From positions 1-64,000 of the forward strand of contig NZ_BAZR01000021.1 of the NCBI RefSeq assembly GCF_001315105.1: 64,000 nucleotides of DNA. The letters run 5' to 3'. This stretch comes from Paenibacillus sp. JCM 10914 (lineage in GTDB: Bacteria > Bacillota > Bacilli > Paenibacillales > Paenibacillaceae). The position numbers and the translations under genes were made by a program. Shown piece after piece: positions 1-9,066 of the stretch. Under the pieces are notes generated by a model. It saw nothing but the letters and a program-made list of their open reading frames with translations, did no database searches and was not told the DNA's origin. How positions within the stretch are numbered: position 1 is the first letter of the stretch; the number at the start of each line of letters is the position of its first letter.

Positions 1-2651
1 GCAACAGGTTCAGCAGGAGTAACCGGCCCAGCAGGAGTAACCGGGCCGACAGGTTCAACAGGCGCTACGGGGGTGACAGGAGCAACAGGAGTCACCGGTC
101 CAATCGGGGTTACAGGTCCAACAGGGGCAACCGGACCAATTGGAGTTACTGGCTCAACAGGCGCTACGGGTTCAATAGGCCCAACCGGACCAATCGGAGT
201 AACGGGTGTTACCGGTCCAACTGGGGCTACCGGAGCAACAGGCCCAATCGGGGTTACCGGTTCAACGGGAGTCACCGGCTCAACCGGCCCGACAGGACCA
301 ATCGGAGTAACAGGAGCAACGGGTTCAACGGGTCCAACCGGAGCAATCGGAGCAACTGGTGTGACCGGCCCGACAGGAGCGATCGGAATTACCGGCTCAA
401 CGGGAGCAACAGGTCCAACCGGAAACACCGGGTCGACGGGTCCAACGGGTCCAACAGGCGCTACGGGTTCAACAGGTCCAACCGGAAACACCGGAGCGGT
501 CGGCCCTACAGGTGTAACCGGAGTTACAGGAGCCACAGGTCCGATCGGAATAACTGGTCCGACGGGTGCAACGGGTGTAACAGGTCCAACCGGTGTGACG
601 GGCGCAACAGGGGCAACCGGAGCAACTGGCCCAATCGGGGTTACCGGTTCAACGGGAGCCACTGGTAATACAGGAGTAACGGGAGTAACAGGTCCAACCG
701 GAAATACCGGATCGGTAGGTTCGACTGGCCCGACCGGAGCAATCGGAGCAACTGGTCCAACAGGGGCAACCGGCAACACTGGTGTTATCGGTTCGACAGG
801 ATCCACAGGTCCAACAGGAGCCACCGGCCCGACAGGGACCATCGGAGTTACCGGTGCAACAGGAACAACAGGCCCAACCGGAAACACCGGAGCAACGGGT
901 GTGACCGGTCCGACAGGGGTTATCGGAGTTACTGGCTCAACAGGGGCAACGGGTTCAATAGGTCCAATCGGAGCAACGGGTGTGACCGGCCCCACTGGAA
1001 ACACCGGCCTAACAGGAGCAACAGGAGCGACCGGAGCAATCGGAGCCACGGGCTCAACAGGTCCAACCGGGAATACGGGAGTCGCAGGTCCGGTCGGAGT
1101 TACCGGCTCAACAGGAGCCACAGGTCCAGCAGGAGTAACCGGCCCGACAGGAGCGATTGGAGTTACTGGCTCAACAGGAGCAACGGGTGTTTCCGGTGCA
1201 ACTGGGACTACCGGAGCCACAGGCCCAATCGGGGTTACCGGTTCAACGGGAGTCACCGGTCCAACTGGTAATATCGGTGTCACCGGTTCGACAGGATCCA
1301 CAGGTCCAACAGGAATAACCGGCTCAACCGGCCCGACCGGAGCAATCGGAGTTACTGGCCCAACAGGAGCCACTGGTAACACAGGAGCCACTGGTAACAC
1401 AGGAGCAACAGGCCCAACCGGAGCCACCGGTCCGATCGGAATAACTGGCCCGATCGGGGTAACAGGTTCAACGGGTTCAACAGGTCCAACAGGTCCGACA
1501 GGACCAATCGGAGTTACGGGTCCAACAGGAGCAAGCGGCCCGACAGGTCCGATCGGAGCCACAGGTCCAACAGGATCAACGGGGGCGGTCGGCTCGACTG
1601 GCCCCATCGGCGCCACCGGTGTAACAGGAGTAACCGGCCCGACAGGATCAATCGGAGTTACTGGTTTAACGGGGGCAACGGGAGTAACAGGGCCAACCGG
1701 AAATACCGGATCGGTAGGTTCGACTGGCTCGACCGGAGCAACGGGAGTAACAGGGCCAACCGGAAACACCGGGTCGACGGGCCCGACAGGAGTAACAGGT
1801 TCAACAGGATCAACGGGTGTGACCGGCTCAACAGGAGTTACTGGTCCAACAGGGGCAACCGGACCAATCGGAGTTACTGGCTCAACAGGCGCTACGGTTC
1901 AACAGGACCAACAGGAGTAACCGGCCCGACAGGCAACACAGGCAACACGGGAGCAACAGGTCTGAGCGGAATAACCGGCCCGACGGGTGCAACGGGTGTG
2001 GCAGGGGCAACAGGCATAACGGGAGCAACCGGAAATACCGGAGTGATCGGTTCGACTGGCCACACCGGTAACACTGGGCCAACCGGAGTAACGGGTCCAA
2101 CGGGCGCCACGGGTCCTGCAGGAGCAACCGGTATTACCGGAGCAACGGGAGCCAGTGGTCCGACGGGTCCAACCGGTCCAACCGGTACAGTCGCTTTAGG
2201 TTACGGATCATTATTTGGTTCAGCCACGACATTAATTACCGTCGTGGATAATACTCAAGTGACGTTTACCGGTGCGGGTCCAACCTTAAATACGGTGTCC
2301 AATGTAGCAGGTGGCAGCATTACGGTGAGTGCGGCAGGCACATATAACATTGATTATGCAATCACCGTACATTTATCTGCTACGTCAACTCTGCTGGGGT
2401 CTGCCAACCGTCTCGTAAGTTTTTATGTACAATTAAACGGCACGACGCAAGATGCCAGGAGCATTGGAAGTTTCTCCATAGAGAACTTTTCAGGCGTTGC
2501 AGCAACTCTGGGCACGAACGGTCAGGCCAATAAGTCATATATAACAACCTTGAACAGTGGCGATGTACTGAGAATTATCATGAATACTTCAGGCTCGGGT
2601 AGCTCGGCAACTTATTCCGGTCAAGTATTTAATGTCATTCGGATTGGGTAA
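1..2651 (+). CDS. Collagen-like Gly-X-Thr repeat surface protein, BclA-like tail (5' truncated, one frameshift)
   Basis: The window opens inside this gene, so the start codon and N-terminus are missing. About 2.15 kb encodes uninterrupted Gly-X-Y triplets, nearly all Gly-X-Thr (for example GPTGATGPIGVTGSTG), followed by a globular domain of about 150 residues with a beta-rich C1q/TNF-like look, ending QVFNVIRIG. This architecture is that of BclA-like exosporium glycoproteins, where threonines carry glycans; location on the spore or cell surface is inferred from the family. The reading frame breaks near 1896, where GCTACGGTT replaces the GCTACGGGTT found in the near-identical unit at about 144-172. 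Restoring one G gives a continuous frame of 884 codons including stop. The break is either a sequencing error or slippage in repeats. A strong terminator follows. Confidence 0.9.
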
Positions 2652-2675
2652 GTTGAGATTTTCTTTGTTTGGTGA

Positions 2676-2714
2676 GGAAGGACATTTGTCACCCTAAATG
2701 TCCTTCCTTTTTTT
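2676..2714 (+). terminator. Rho-independent terminator of the collagen-like gene
   Basis: A perfect 12-bp stem (GGAAGGACATTT paired with AAATGTCCTTCC) with an 8-nt loop is followed by seven T residues. Confidence 0.92.
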
Positions 2715-2795
2715 CATGCAGTAACTTCCTGTAACTAATAGTTGTCTATATGTTCGGTGCATGGTATTATCTCAGCAAAAATGTGAGGTGTTATT

Positions 2796-3320
2796 ATGGA
2801 TTTGAGGTATCCAATCGGTCCCTTCGTTCCACTAGAACCTCCCACGAGAGGGCAATTGCATACGTGGATCCGCGATATTGATGAACTGCCGGACAAACTG
2901 CATCAGGCAGTCAAGGGCTTGACTAACGAACAGCTCGACATCGCATATCGGGATGGAGGATGGACGATTCGGCAAGTGGTGCATCATGTAGCGGATAGTC
3001 ATATCAACAGTTACATTCGATTTAAGCTGGCTTTGACGGAAGATAACCCTACCATTAAACCATATGATGAGAATAAATGGGCAACTCTTCACGATGCCAT
3101 GACAATGGATATTGAACCATCGCTCCAATTAATAGAAGGAACACACGCCCGGTGGATTTCTACATTAAGCAATATGGGGGAGTATGAATTTAAGCGTACG
3201 TTTTATCACCCTGGACTTTTACGTGAGACAAGCCTGGCAGCTTCAACAGGGATGTACGCTTGGCATGGTAAACATCACACTGCTCATATTACATCGGTAA
3301 GGGAACGACTTGGCATTTAG
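2796..3320 (+). CDS. yfiT: DinB-fold metal-dependent hydrolase / bacillithiol S-transferase YfiT
   Basis: The 174-residue product starts DLRYPIGPF and closely follows the recognised Bacillus YfiT pattern: YRDGGWTIRQVVHHVADSH near residue 60, then a C-terminal HGKHHTAHI near 155. The histidines of these two stretches are the metal ligands of the four-helix DinB/YfiT fold. Family members are putative metal-dependent hydrolases or thiol transferases that use bacillithiol, acting in the cytosol in detoxification. A GAGGTG ribosome site lies about 7 bases before the ATG. The gene stands alone between a terminator and the next operon. A bacillithiol role fits the presence of bshB2 at 8.1 kb, but the exact substrate is unknown. 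Confidence 0.92.
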   Translation: MDLRYPIGPFVPLEPPTRGQLHTWIRDIDELPDKLHQAVKGLTNEQLDIAYRDGGWTIRQVVHHVADSHINSYIRFKLALTEDNPTIKPYDENKWATLHDAMTMDIEPSLQLIEGTHARWISTLSNMGEYEFKRTFYHPGLLRETSLAASTGMYAWHGKHHTAHITSVRERLGI

Positions 3321-3368
3321 TGACGTTCGGTTTCCACAGTAGGGAATATCTTCAATCCTAGAGTAGTG

Positions 3369-3398
3369 TGTCGTAATATCTAAATGGATTGTCGTAAT
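3369..3398 (+). promoter_or_regulatory. Direct repeat TGTCGTAAT x2, 21-bp period (candidate AraC operator)
   Basis: The 9-mer TGTCGTAAT occurs at 3369-3377 and again exactly at 3390-3398, so the copies sit two helical turns apart on the same face. This spacing is typical of AraC-family half-sites. It lies about 80 bp before the first gene of an operon that encodes its own AraC regulator. A TATACT hexamer follows at 3401. The function is inferred. Confidence 0.4.
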
Positions 3399-3475
3399 TT
3401 TATACTGTGAATTGGGCTTTCTGTGTGATAGATTAATGGCATAATGTCTTAATATTTAATACTGAGGTGACGACG

Positions 3476-4477
3476 ATGATTAGAATCGGAAAAATAAGTT
3501 ATTGGCATGTACACGCATGGGATTATACAAAACAAGCTCAGGAGCACCCGGATGCTCAGATCGTAGCAGTATGGGATGAGAATCCTCAGCGCGGTAAGGA
3601 GGCGGCAGAGAAACAAGGCGTACCGTTCTTCGAATCATTGGATGACATGCTGGCTCAAGAAGACATTGATGGCGTCATTGTAGATGCCCCGACTTCCATG
3701 CATAAGGAAGTAATGTTGAAGGCTGCTAAAGCAGGCAAGCATATTTTCACTGAGAAAGTAATTGCAGCGACTCTGCAAGAAGTGAACGAGATTGTGGAAG
3801 CCGTTCAGAACAACCATGTAAAATTGACCGTGTCGCTTCCAAGATTAAATGATGGATACACATTAGCCATTCAAGATATATTGAAGCAAGGACTGCTGGG
3901 CAAGGTAACGCTGGTTCGCGTTCGTCTGTCTCATAACGGTGCAACGGCCGGATGGTTGCCAGAGCATTTCTACAGTCTTGAAGAATGCCGCGGTGGCGCA
4001 CTAATCGATCTGGGTTGCCATCCGATGTATTTGACACGTTTGTTCCTGGGAGAAGAAGTTGTGGATGTCCATGCTAATTTTGGATACATAACAGGCAAAG
4101 AAGTGGAAGACAATGCCGTCGCCTCGCTGTCAACAGCCTCTGGAGCTGCAGGGATTGTGGAAGCTGGGTTTGTTAATAACTTCTCGCCGTTTACGATTGA
4201 AATTCACGGCACCGAAGGAACCGTTTTATACGGAACACCGGATAGCAAGCTCCTGATTCGTTCTTCTAATAAAGAAGAATATAAGGATGCGTGGGTTGAG
4301 GTTCCAGTGCCTGCGAATCGTGCCAGTGCATTTGATCAGTGGGTTTCTCATGTTCAGGAAGATACAGTGGCTGAAGAGAACGTGGCTCATGCCATTGAGC
4401 TGACAAAATTGATGGAAGCATCCAATCGCTCGGCTAAGGAACGACGCGCGGTACGACTGGATGAATTACAAGCTTAA
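3476..4477 (+). CDS. Gfo/Idh/MocA family oxidoreductase with atypical nucleotide loop
   Basis: This 333-residue protein has the two-domain Gfo/Idh/MocA layout: a Rossmann-like N-terminal half, a central FTEKV motif near residue 100 in place of the usual EKP, and a C-terminal beta-sheet domain with GALIDLGCHPMYLTRL near 180. The usual glycine-rich GxGxxG loop at the N-terminus is replaced by GKISYWHVHAWDY, so the cofactor-binding mode is uncertain. Family members oxidise or epimerise sugars and inositols with NAD(P). I chose ATG 3476 because GAGGTG sits at the right distance before it; the upstream GTG at 3467 overlaps that ribosome site. It is first in an operon with an AraC regulator and a second, canonical member of the same family. 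Confidence 0.85.
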   Translation: MIRIGKISYWHVHAWDYTKQAQEHPDAQIVAVWDENPQRGKEAAEKQGVPFFESLDDMLAQEDIDGVIVDAPTSMHKEVMLKAAKAGKHIFTEKVIAATLQEVNEIVEAVQNNHVKLTVSLPRLNDGYTLAIQDILKQGLLGKVTLVRVRLSHNGATAGWLPEHFYSLEECRGGALIDLGCHPMYLTRLFLGEEVVDVHANFGYITGKEVEDNAVASLSTASGAAGIVEAGFVNNFSPFTIEIHGTEGTVLYGTPDSKLLIRSSNKEEYKDAWVEVPVPANRASAFDQWVSHVQEDTVAEENVAHAIELTKLMEASNRSAKERRAVRLDELQA

Positions 4478-4499
4478 TTTACAAGGATGATATAACAAC

Positions 4500-5453
4500 A
4501 TGAGCCATCATTTTCCATATGAAGCGATGAAGGACCGTAAGGATTCATTGGAGAGGCTTGACCTGCGAATTCATTGGGGCCATTACGAGATCAGAGTGTT
4601 GAGGTTTCACCTCACCTCGTTTCCGCCTGGTAAGATAGTGTCCTTTCACAAACATGCTGAATATGAATTTCATTTCATCCCGCGCGGCAAGGGTACGGTT
4701 ATTATGGAAGAAACACCGTTTGCACTCCGAGAAGGATTATTCTATTTGACGGGTCCTAATGTTCTGCATTATCAAGAGGCGAGTTCGGACGAAGCCATGG
4801 ATGAACTCTGTTTGCACGTGGATATCATAAAGCGTGACCCATATCCTGTTTCAGACCGGCCAGAGGAAGAGTCTCTTCCTCTGGTCGATCCGTGGGAAGT
4901 GGCAGAGGCAGAGGACTGCATGGAGAAGATTAGCCGACTTCCGCTGAAGCCGACAACGGACCTACATCGTGCCATGCCGTACTTTCTGGAGGCATTTCAG
5001 GCCTCGCAAGACAAATTTCCGGGTCTGTATACGACGATCAAACAATGTATTATTCAGATTCTGTTACGTGCTGTGAGAGCATATGAAGCAGAACCATTGG
5101 AGACGGATTATCCCTCAAGGGATATGAAGGCATATCGCTACCAGTTGGCATTAGAGTATATCAATGCGAACGCGTCTGGTGAAGTTGTGCTGGAGGATGT
5201 CGCAGATAAACTGCATATCAGTTCGCGTCAATTGCAACGTATCTTTAAAGATCAAGCGAAAGGACGATCATTTAGCGAGATTCTGGAGCATGTTCGGCTG
5301 GAATCCGTCTGTCGACGATTAACGGAGACGAATTGGCCGATAGACAAGATCGCTCTGAGCGAAGGATTTTCCAGTGGCAGTTATCTGCACACGGTATTTC
5401 GCAAAAGATACGGTTATACGCCATCGGCTTATCGGACGATGAATGTGAAATAG
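4500..5453 (+). CDS. AraC-family transcriptional regulator with cupin sensor domain
   Basis: This protein of 317 residues has an N-terminal cupin-type AraC ligand domain (HKHAEYEFHFIPRGKG at about residues 44-59) and a C-terminal double helix-turn-helix. The second recognition region reads DKIALSEGFSSGSYLHTVFRKRYGYTPSAYR, typical of the family. It likely senses a sugar or derivative and controls its own operon. It begins 23 bp after the upstream oxidoreductase and ends 17 bp before the next one, so the three genes are probably co-transcribed. The direct repeats at 3369-3398 are candidate binding sites. Confidence 0.9.
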   Translation: MSHHFPYEAMKDRKDSLERLDLRIHWGHYEIRVLRFHLTSFPPGKIVSFHKHAEYEFHFIPRGKGTVIMEETPFALREGLFYLTGPNVLHYQEASSDEAMDELCLHVDIIKRDPYPVSDRPEEESLPLVDPWEVAEAEDCMEKISRLPLKPTTDLHRAMPYFLEAFQASQDKFPGLYTTIKQCIIQILLRAVRAYEAEPLETDYPSRDMKAYRYQLALEYINANASGEVVLEDVADKLHISSRQLQRIFKDQAKGRSFSEILEHVRLESVCRRLTETNWPIDKIALSEGFSSGSYLHTVFRKRYGYTPSAYRTMNVK

Positions 5454-5470
5454 TAGGGGGAGTAATAGCA

Positions 5471-6559
5471 ATGAGCAGAGCAATACGAATTGGAATTATA
5501 GGCAGCGGGGGAATTGCCGGAGAACATGCTAAATACTACAAGCAAATTGATGATGTACAGATCGTTGCTGTAGCCGACATCCTCCCAGGTCGGGCGGATC
5601 AATTCATTGAACGTCATGGTTTACAAGGTGCGATTGGATTTGATGATCATCGTAGAATGTTGGAACTGGAGCTAGACGGTGTGAGCATTTGTACGCCGAA
5701 CGTGGCCCATTATGCAACGACGGTGGATGCGTTGTCTGCCGGCAAGCACGTCATGTTGGAAAAGCCGATGTCCGTCACGTTGGACGAAGCGATTGAAATG
5801 GTGCAAGTCTCGAAGAAAACGGGTTATATGTTGAACGTCGGGTTTCAGCCTCGCTATGACCCGAACATGGGTCTCATGAAGAGTCTGATACAGAAGGGTG
5901 AGCTTGGCAAGGTCTATTATGTGGAGACTGGCGGCGGTCGCCGTCGCGGTATGCCAGGCGGAACCTTCATTCGTCAGGAAATAGCCGGAGCTGGAGCGAT
6001 GGCCGATATCGGTTGTTATTCACTGGATATGGCGTTGAATGCTCTTGGTTATCCGAAACCGCTGACCGTATCGTCGTATACCTCCAATCACTTTGGAACC
6101 AATCCGAAGTATCATTCGGAGTCGGGTTCGTTCAATGTTGAGGATTTCGGTGTAGCGATGATTCGCTTTGAAGGCGATCTGGTGTTGAACTTCAAGACCT
6201 CTTGGGCCATGCATATGGATACGCTTGGGGCAACCATGTTCCTTGGTACCGATGCGGGGATGAAGATTACGCCGGCGGGATCTGGTCCATGGAGCGGAGT
6301 ATGGGACGGCAAGGTAGGCTCGATTTCCTTGTTTCATGATATTCAAGGTCACCATACGGAGAGTCCGATTCCATTGATCCAGCATCAAATCAACGTCTTC
6401 CAGGAAAAAATCAAAGATTTCGTCGACGCTGTCCGTGAAGGCAAACCGGCTCCAATCCCTGGTGAGCAGGTGCTACGCAATCAAGCGATACTGGATGGCA
6501 TTCTGCGCTCATCTCAGAGCAAAAAAGAAGTAGAGATCCATTTACCGGATCTGGATTAA
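5471..6559 (+). CDS. Gfo/Idh/MocA family NAD(P)-dependent oxidoreductase
   Basis: The 362-residue product shows the full family signature: the dinucleotide loop IGIIGSGGIAGEH at the N-terminus, MLEKPMSVTLDEA near residue 97 containing the conserved Lys of EKP, and GAMADIGCYSLDMAL near 180, which holds residues of the active-site face. The ATG at 5471 is preceded by AGGGGGAG. An in-frame extension upstream overlaps the AraC gene and is not expected to be translated. The substrate is probably a cyclic polyol or sugar, but it cannot be read from sequence. This is the last gene of the three-gene operon and a terminator follows directly. Confidence 0.9.
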   Translation: MSRAIRIGIIGSGGIAGEHAKYYKQIDDVQIVAVADILPGRADQFIERHGLQGAIGFDDHRRMLELELDGVSICTPNVAHYATTVDALSAGKHVMLEKPMSVTLDEAIEMVQVSKKTGYMLNVGFQPRYDPNMGLMKSLIQKGELGKVYYVETGGGRRRGMPGGTFIRQEIAGAGAMADIGCYSLDMALNALGYPKPLTVSSYTSNHFGTNPKYHSESGSFNVEDFGVAMIRFEGDLVLNFKTSWAMHMDTLGATMFLGTDAGMKITPAGSGPWSGVWDGKVGSISLFHDIQGHHTESPIPLIQHQINVFQEKIKDFVDAVREGKPAPIPGEQVLRNQAILDGILRSSQSKKEVEIHLPDLD

Positions 6560-6572
6560 TGTTGCAGCCTAG

Positions 6573-6597
6573 CCGTACCTTGTGTACGGTTTTTTTT
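6573..6597 (+). terminator. Rho-independent terminator
   Basis: CCGTAC pairs with GTACGG across a 5-nt loop, followed by eight T residues. It ends the oxidoreductase operon. Confidence 0.85.
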
Positions 6598-6743
6598 ATT
6601 ATGATTTTATAGGACGCAGTCGAAATCGAATAAATCGCTTCCAATTACAACATCATTATGATAAGATAAACGCGAACTATTGTTCTTGTTTATTGAATCT
6701 TTGGATTATCATATACAACAATGGTAGGGATGGTGGAACTGAG

Positions 6744-7543
6744 ATGACGGATCGATATCCAGAAATTGACGAAGTAATAGCCTATATTCATAAGAACATT
6801 TATGATCCGTTGCCATTATCCACCTTAGCAAGTTATATCGGTTACAGCCCTTACCACTTCTCGCGGATATTCAAGGATAGGGTCGGGATTCCCCCGCTCT
6901 ATTATGTGTCCTCTCTCCGCCTGGAGAAAGCTAAGGATTTACTGTTGAACACCCACTTCAACATCCGGGAGATTGCCCTTGAGGTTGGACAGCAGAGTCT
7001 GGGTACATTCACTACGCGCTTCACAGAAAGGGTAGCTTGACGCCATCGCAGTTTCGCAATTCTATGGAGGATGCGGATAAGTACTTGAAGACGCTGCAGC
7101 AATTGAATCAATGGCGTGAAGCTGTTCCGATCGAGAATCCGAATCTGACGGTTGAAGGAACGATTGAAGCTGAAGCTGCAGCACCTTTTCAAGGAGTGAT
7201 CTTAATCGGCTTATTCGCGAAGCCCATCCCAGAAGGCTTTCCTTTATATGGGACTTTATTGTCTTCGCTCGGTTCTTTTCAATTCAGCAATGTTAAACCT
7301 GGCACCTATTATCTGATGGCCACCTCTGTTCCATGGGGGATGCAGGCTGTTGATTTCCTGCTGCCTCAGACGACAACACTGCGCACGCGATCCAGGGAAC
7401 CTGTAACGGTTACCGCTAACAGCAAGACACCGCCTTTACAAGTAACCCTACACGTACCTCGATTGGACGATCCGCCCATCCTCATTTCATTACCATTGTT
7501 AATGGATCATTTTCTTAAACGAGTCGAGCCAATATTACGATAA
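6744..7543 (+). CDS. AraC-type regulator with N-terminal HTH and novel C-terminal domain (one frameshift)
   Basis: The DNA-binding domain is at the N-terminus: residues 1-95 give YIGYSPYHFSRIFKDRVGIPP and IREIALEVGQQSLGTFTTRF, the two AraC helix-turn-helices. The frame then stops at 7040 and resumes at once with LTPSQFRNS, the expected continuation of the HTH. One G is missing near 7036 (GTAGCTTGA for GTAGGCTTGA). Corrected, the protein has 266 residues. The C-terminal half, from about residue 130, is a beta-rich domain including FQGVILIGLFAKPIPEGFP and FQFSNVKPGTYYLMA, resembling a carboxypeptidase-regulatory or transthyretin-like fold; it may sense a ligand. The start ATG follows a weak GGTGGA site. 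The gene appears monocistronic, with a terminator after it. Confidence 0.85.
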
Positions 7544-7566
7544 TTACAAAATAAATTTAAGTGTAG

Positions 7567-7606
7567 GGGTGGGATCCATGGGTACAACCATGGATTTCAT
7601 CCTTTT
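7567..7606 (+). terminator. Probable terminator
   Basis: The stem ATCCATGG/CCATGGAT around GTACAA is extended by an imperfect GGGTGGG/TTCATCC arm and followed by TTTTCT. Confidence 0.7.
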
Positions 7607-7777
7607 CTGATGGATTCAGTTGACATTATCAGTGCGATTCAGGATACTTAAACAAGAGTCGAGATGCCGCATTGTGTGACACGCTAATCGACGATAACGT
7701 AAGTCGTGTTAAAATATGATAGAATTATCATAAAGAATAACATGTGTGCTCACATCTTTTCATACTTGGAGGGAACT

Positions 7778-8122
7778 ATGGAACTCATTACACTGGCCGA
7801 AGTTCAGGATCGAATCGAACAGTTGAAGAACCAGGATTTATATATTCATTTAGAAATGACGACGGGCGCTTATGCTGCCCATCACGATAGCTCGAAGCAT
7901 CCGGCAGCGAATTTTATTACGAATGCTACCATTCGTTATTCTAACGGATCGATTTCCGGGAATGGACCGTATCGCGTTGGATTAAAGATGGAACAAGGCT
8001 GGATCTACACCGAAGGATTGACTCATTTCGAACAGAGCGAGACAGGCAGACTGATCATGGCTGGTCATGATACACAAGGCAAATTGGTTGTGGCACTACA
8101 GCTGAGCCCGGAGCCATTTTAA
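7778..8122 (+). CDS. yojF: YojF family protein (DUF1806)
   Basis: This 114-residue cytosolic protein (ELITLAEVQDRIEQLK at the start, GPYRVGLKMEQGWIYTEGLTHF in the middle) is recognised as the YojF/DUF1806 family, which is nearly always encoded next to bshB2 (yojG). Its biochemical role is not established. ATG 7778 is preceded by GGAGGG at 7768-7773, better than upstream in-frame alternatives. The gene ends 26 bp before bshB2 and is most likely in the same transcript. The conserved pairing suggests a role connected with bacillithiol synthesis or with the deacetylase itself. Confidence 0.9.
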   Translation: MELITLAEVQDRIEQLKNQDLYIHLEMTTGAYAAHHDSSKHPAANFITNATIRYSNGSISGNGPYRVGLKMEQGWIYTEGLTHFEQSETGRLIMAGHDTQGKLVVALQLSPEPF

Positions 8123-8148
8123 AGATAGAGAGAGGGGAGCAAGGAACA

Positions 8149-8805
8149 ATGGGGAACAACATACTGGTGATACTACCGCATCCGGATGATGAAGCTTTTG
8201 GTCTGTCTGGGACGTTAGCTAAATTAATCGTTGACGGAGCACACGTTACTTATGCCTGCCTAACATTAGGTGAGATGGGACGTAACATGGGAATACCGCC
8301 GTTCGCGAATCGGGTCACGCTGCCTGTTATTCGCCAAGCGGAACTGGAAGAGTCGTGCAAAGCGATTGGAATTCAGGATCTGAGATTGCTGGGCTTCCAC
8401 GACAAAACCATTGAGTTCGAGGATCAGCCTCGTCTGGATGGCGTAATTGGCTCATTGCTACAAGAGATCAAACCGACACGCGTCTATACATTCTACCCTG
8501 GTTATAGTGTACATCCGGATCATGATGCAACAGGGACTGCGGTCGTACGCACGATTCAACAGCTGCCGCTCGAGGAAAGACCTGAAGTGCATTGTCTCGC
8601 ATTCTCCAGAAATTGCGAACAGGAACTTGGAAGCCCCGACGTAGTGGAAGATGTATCGATGTTCATGGTGCAGAAAATGAATTCGATTCAGGCGCACCGC
8701 TCGCAGTTTCAAGCGGCCGAGCTGCTTGGCGAGAAGCAGATGAAAGCCAAAGAAGTTGAGCAGCGGTTTGGTACGGAGCGTTTCTGGACATATACATTTG
8801 CATAA
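8149..8805 (+). CDS. bshB2: Bacillithiol biosynthesis deacetylase BshB2
   Basis: The 218-residue protein belongs to the LmbE/PIG-L zinc deacetylases. PHPDDE at residues 10-15 and HPDH near 122 supply zinc ligands and the catalytic Asp. BshB enzymes remove the acetyl group from GlcNAc-malate to give GlcN-malate, the second step of bacillithiol synthesis. The yojF neighbour identifies it as the BshB2 type rather than BshB1. The start follows GAGAGGGG. A strong terminator lies 20 bp after the stop, so yojF-bshB2 forms a two-gene operon. Confidence 0.93.
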   Translation: MGNNILVILPHPDDEAFGLSGTLAKLIVDGAHVTYACLTLGEMGRNMGIPPFANRVTLPVIRQAELEESCKAIGIQDLRLLGFHDKTIEFEDQPRLDGVIGSLLQEIKPTRVYTFYPGYSVHPDHDATGTAVVRTIQQLPLEERPEVHCLAFSRNCEQELGSPDVVEDVSMFMVQKMNSIQAHRSQFQAAELLGEKQMKAKEVEQRFGTERFWTYTFA

Positions 8806-8825
8806 TGGAATCTTTGAATAGGCGA

Positions 8826-8854
8826 GGGCCGCACAGTGTGCGGCCCTTTATTGT
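8826..8854 (+). terminator. Rho-independent terminator of yojF-bshB2
   Basis: GGGCCGCAC pairs perfectly with GTGCGGCCC across a 3-nt loop, followed by TTTATTGT. Confidence 0.9.
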
Positions 8855-8925
8855 TATGTTCGGAGTATTAAAATAGGGTTTACTGCGATTTGCAAAGACG
8901 TTATGAATTAAGAGATTACTTCACT

Positions 8926-8942
8926 TATCAGTAAAACTGATA
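8926..8942 (+). promoter_or_regulatory. Inverted repeat TATCAGT-AAA-ACTGATA upstream of cysJI (LysR-type box candidate)
   Basis: A perfect 7-bp inverted repeat contains T-N11-A (8928-8940), the LysR-type recognition pattern. In Bacillus subtilis cysJI is activated by the LysR regulator CysL, so a CysL-like operator is a reasonable inference. A TTGACC hexamer at 8964, 17 bp before TAGGTT (8987), is the likely promoter just downstream. Confidence 0.45.
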
Positions 8943-9066
8943 GGTGTTATAAGAACTATGTAATTGACCGCCCCCCTTAGCTATGATAGGTTCGTAAGAG
9001 TAGGATTTTAAAGTATATCGTAATACTAGGAATTTATCATGGATGCTTTGGTGAGGTGGATAATAG

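Noticed and set aside
1882..2127. Two minus-strand open frames opposite the collagen repeats
   Set aside because: They are antisense images of the GC-rich Gly-X-Thr repeat and have no ribosome site or family pattern.
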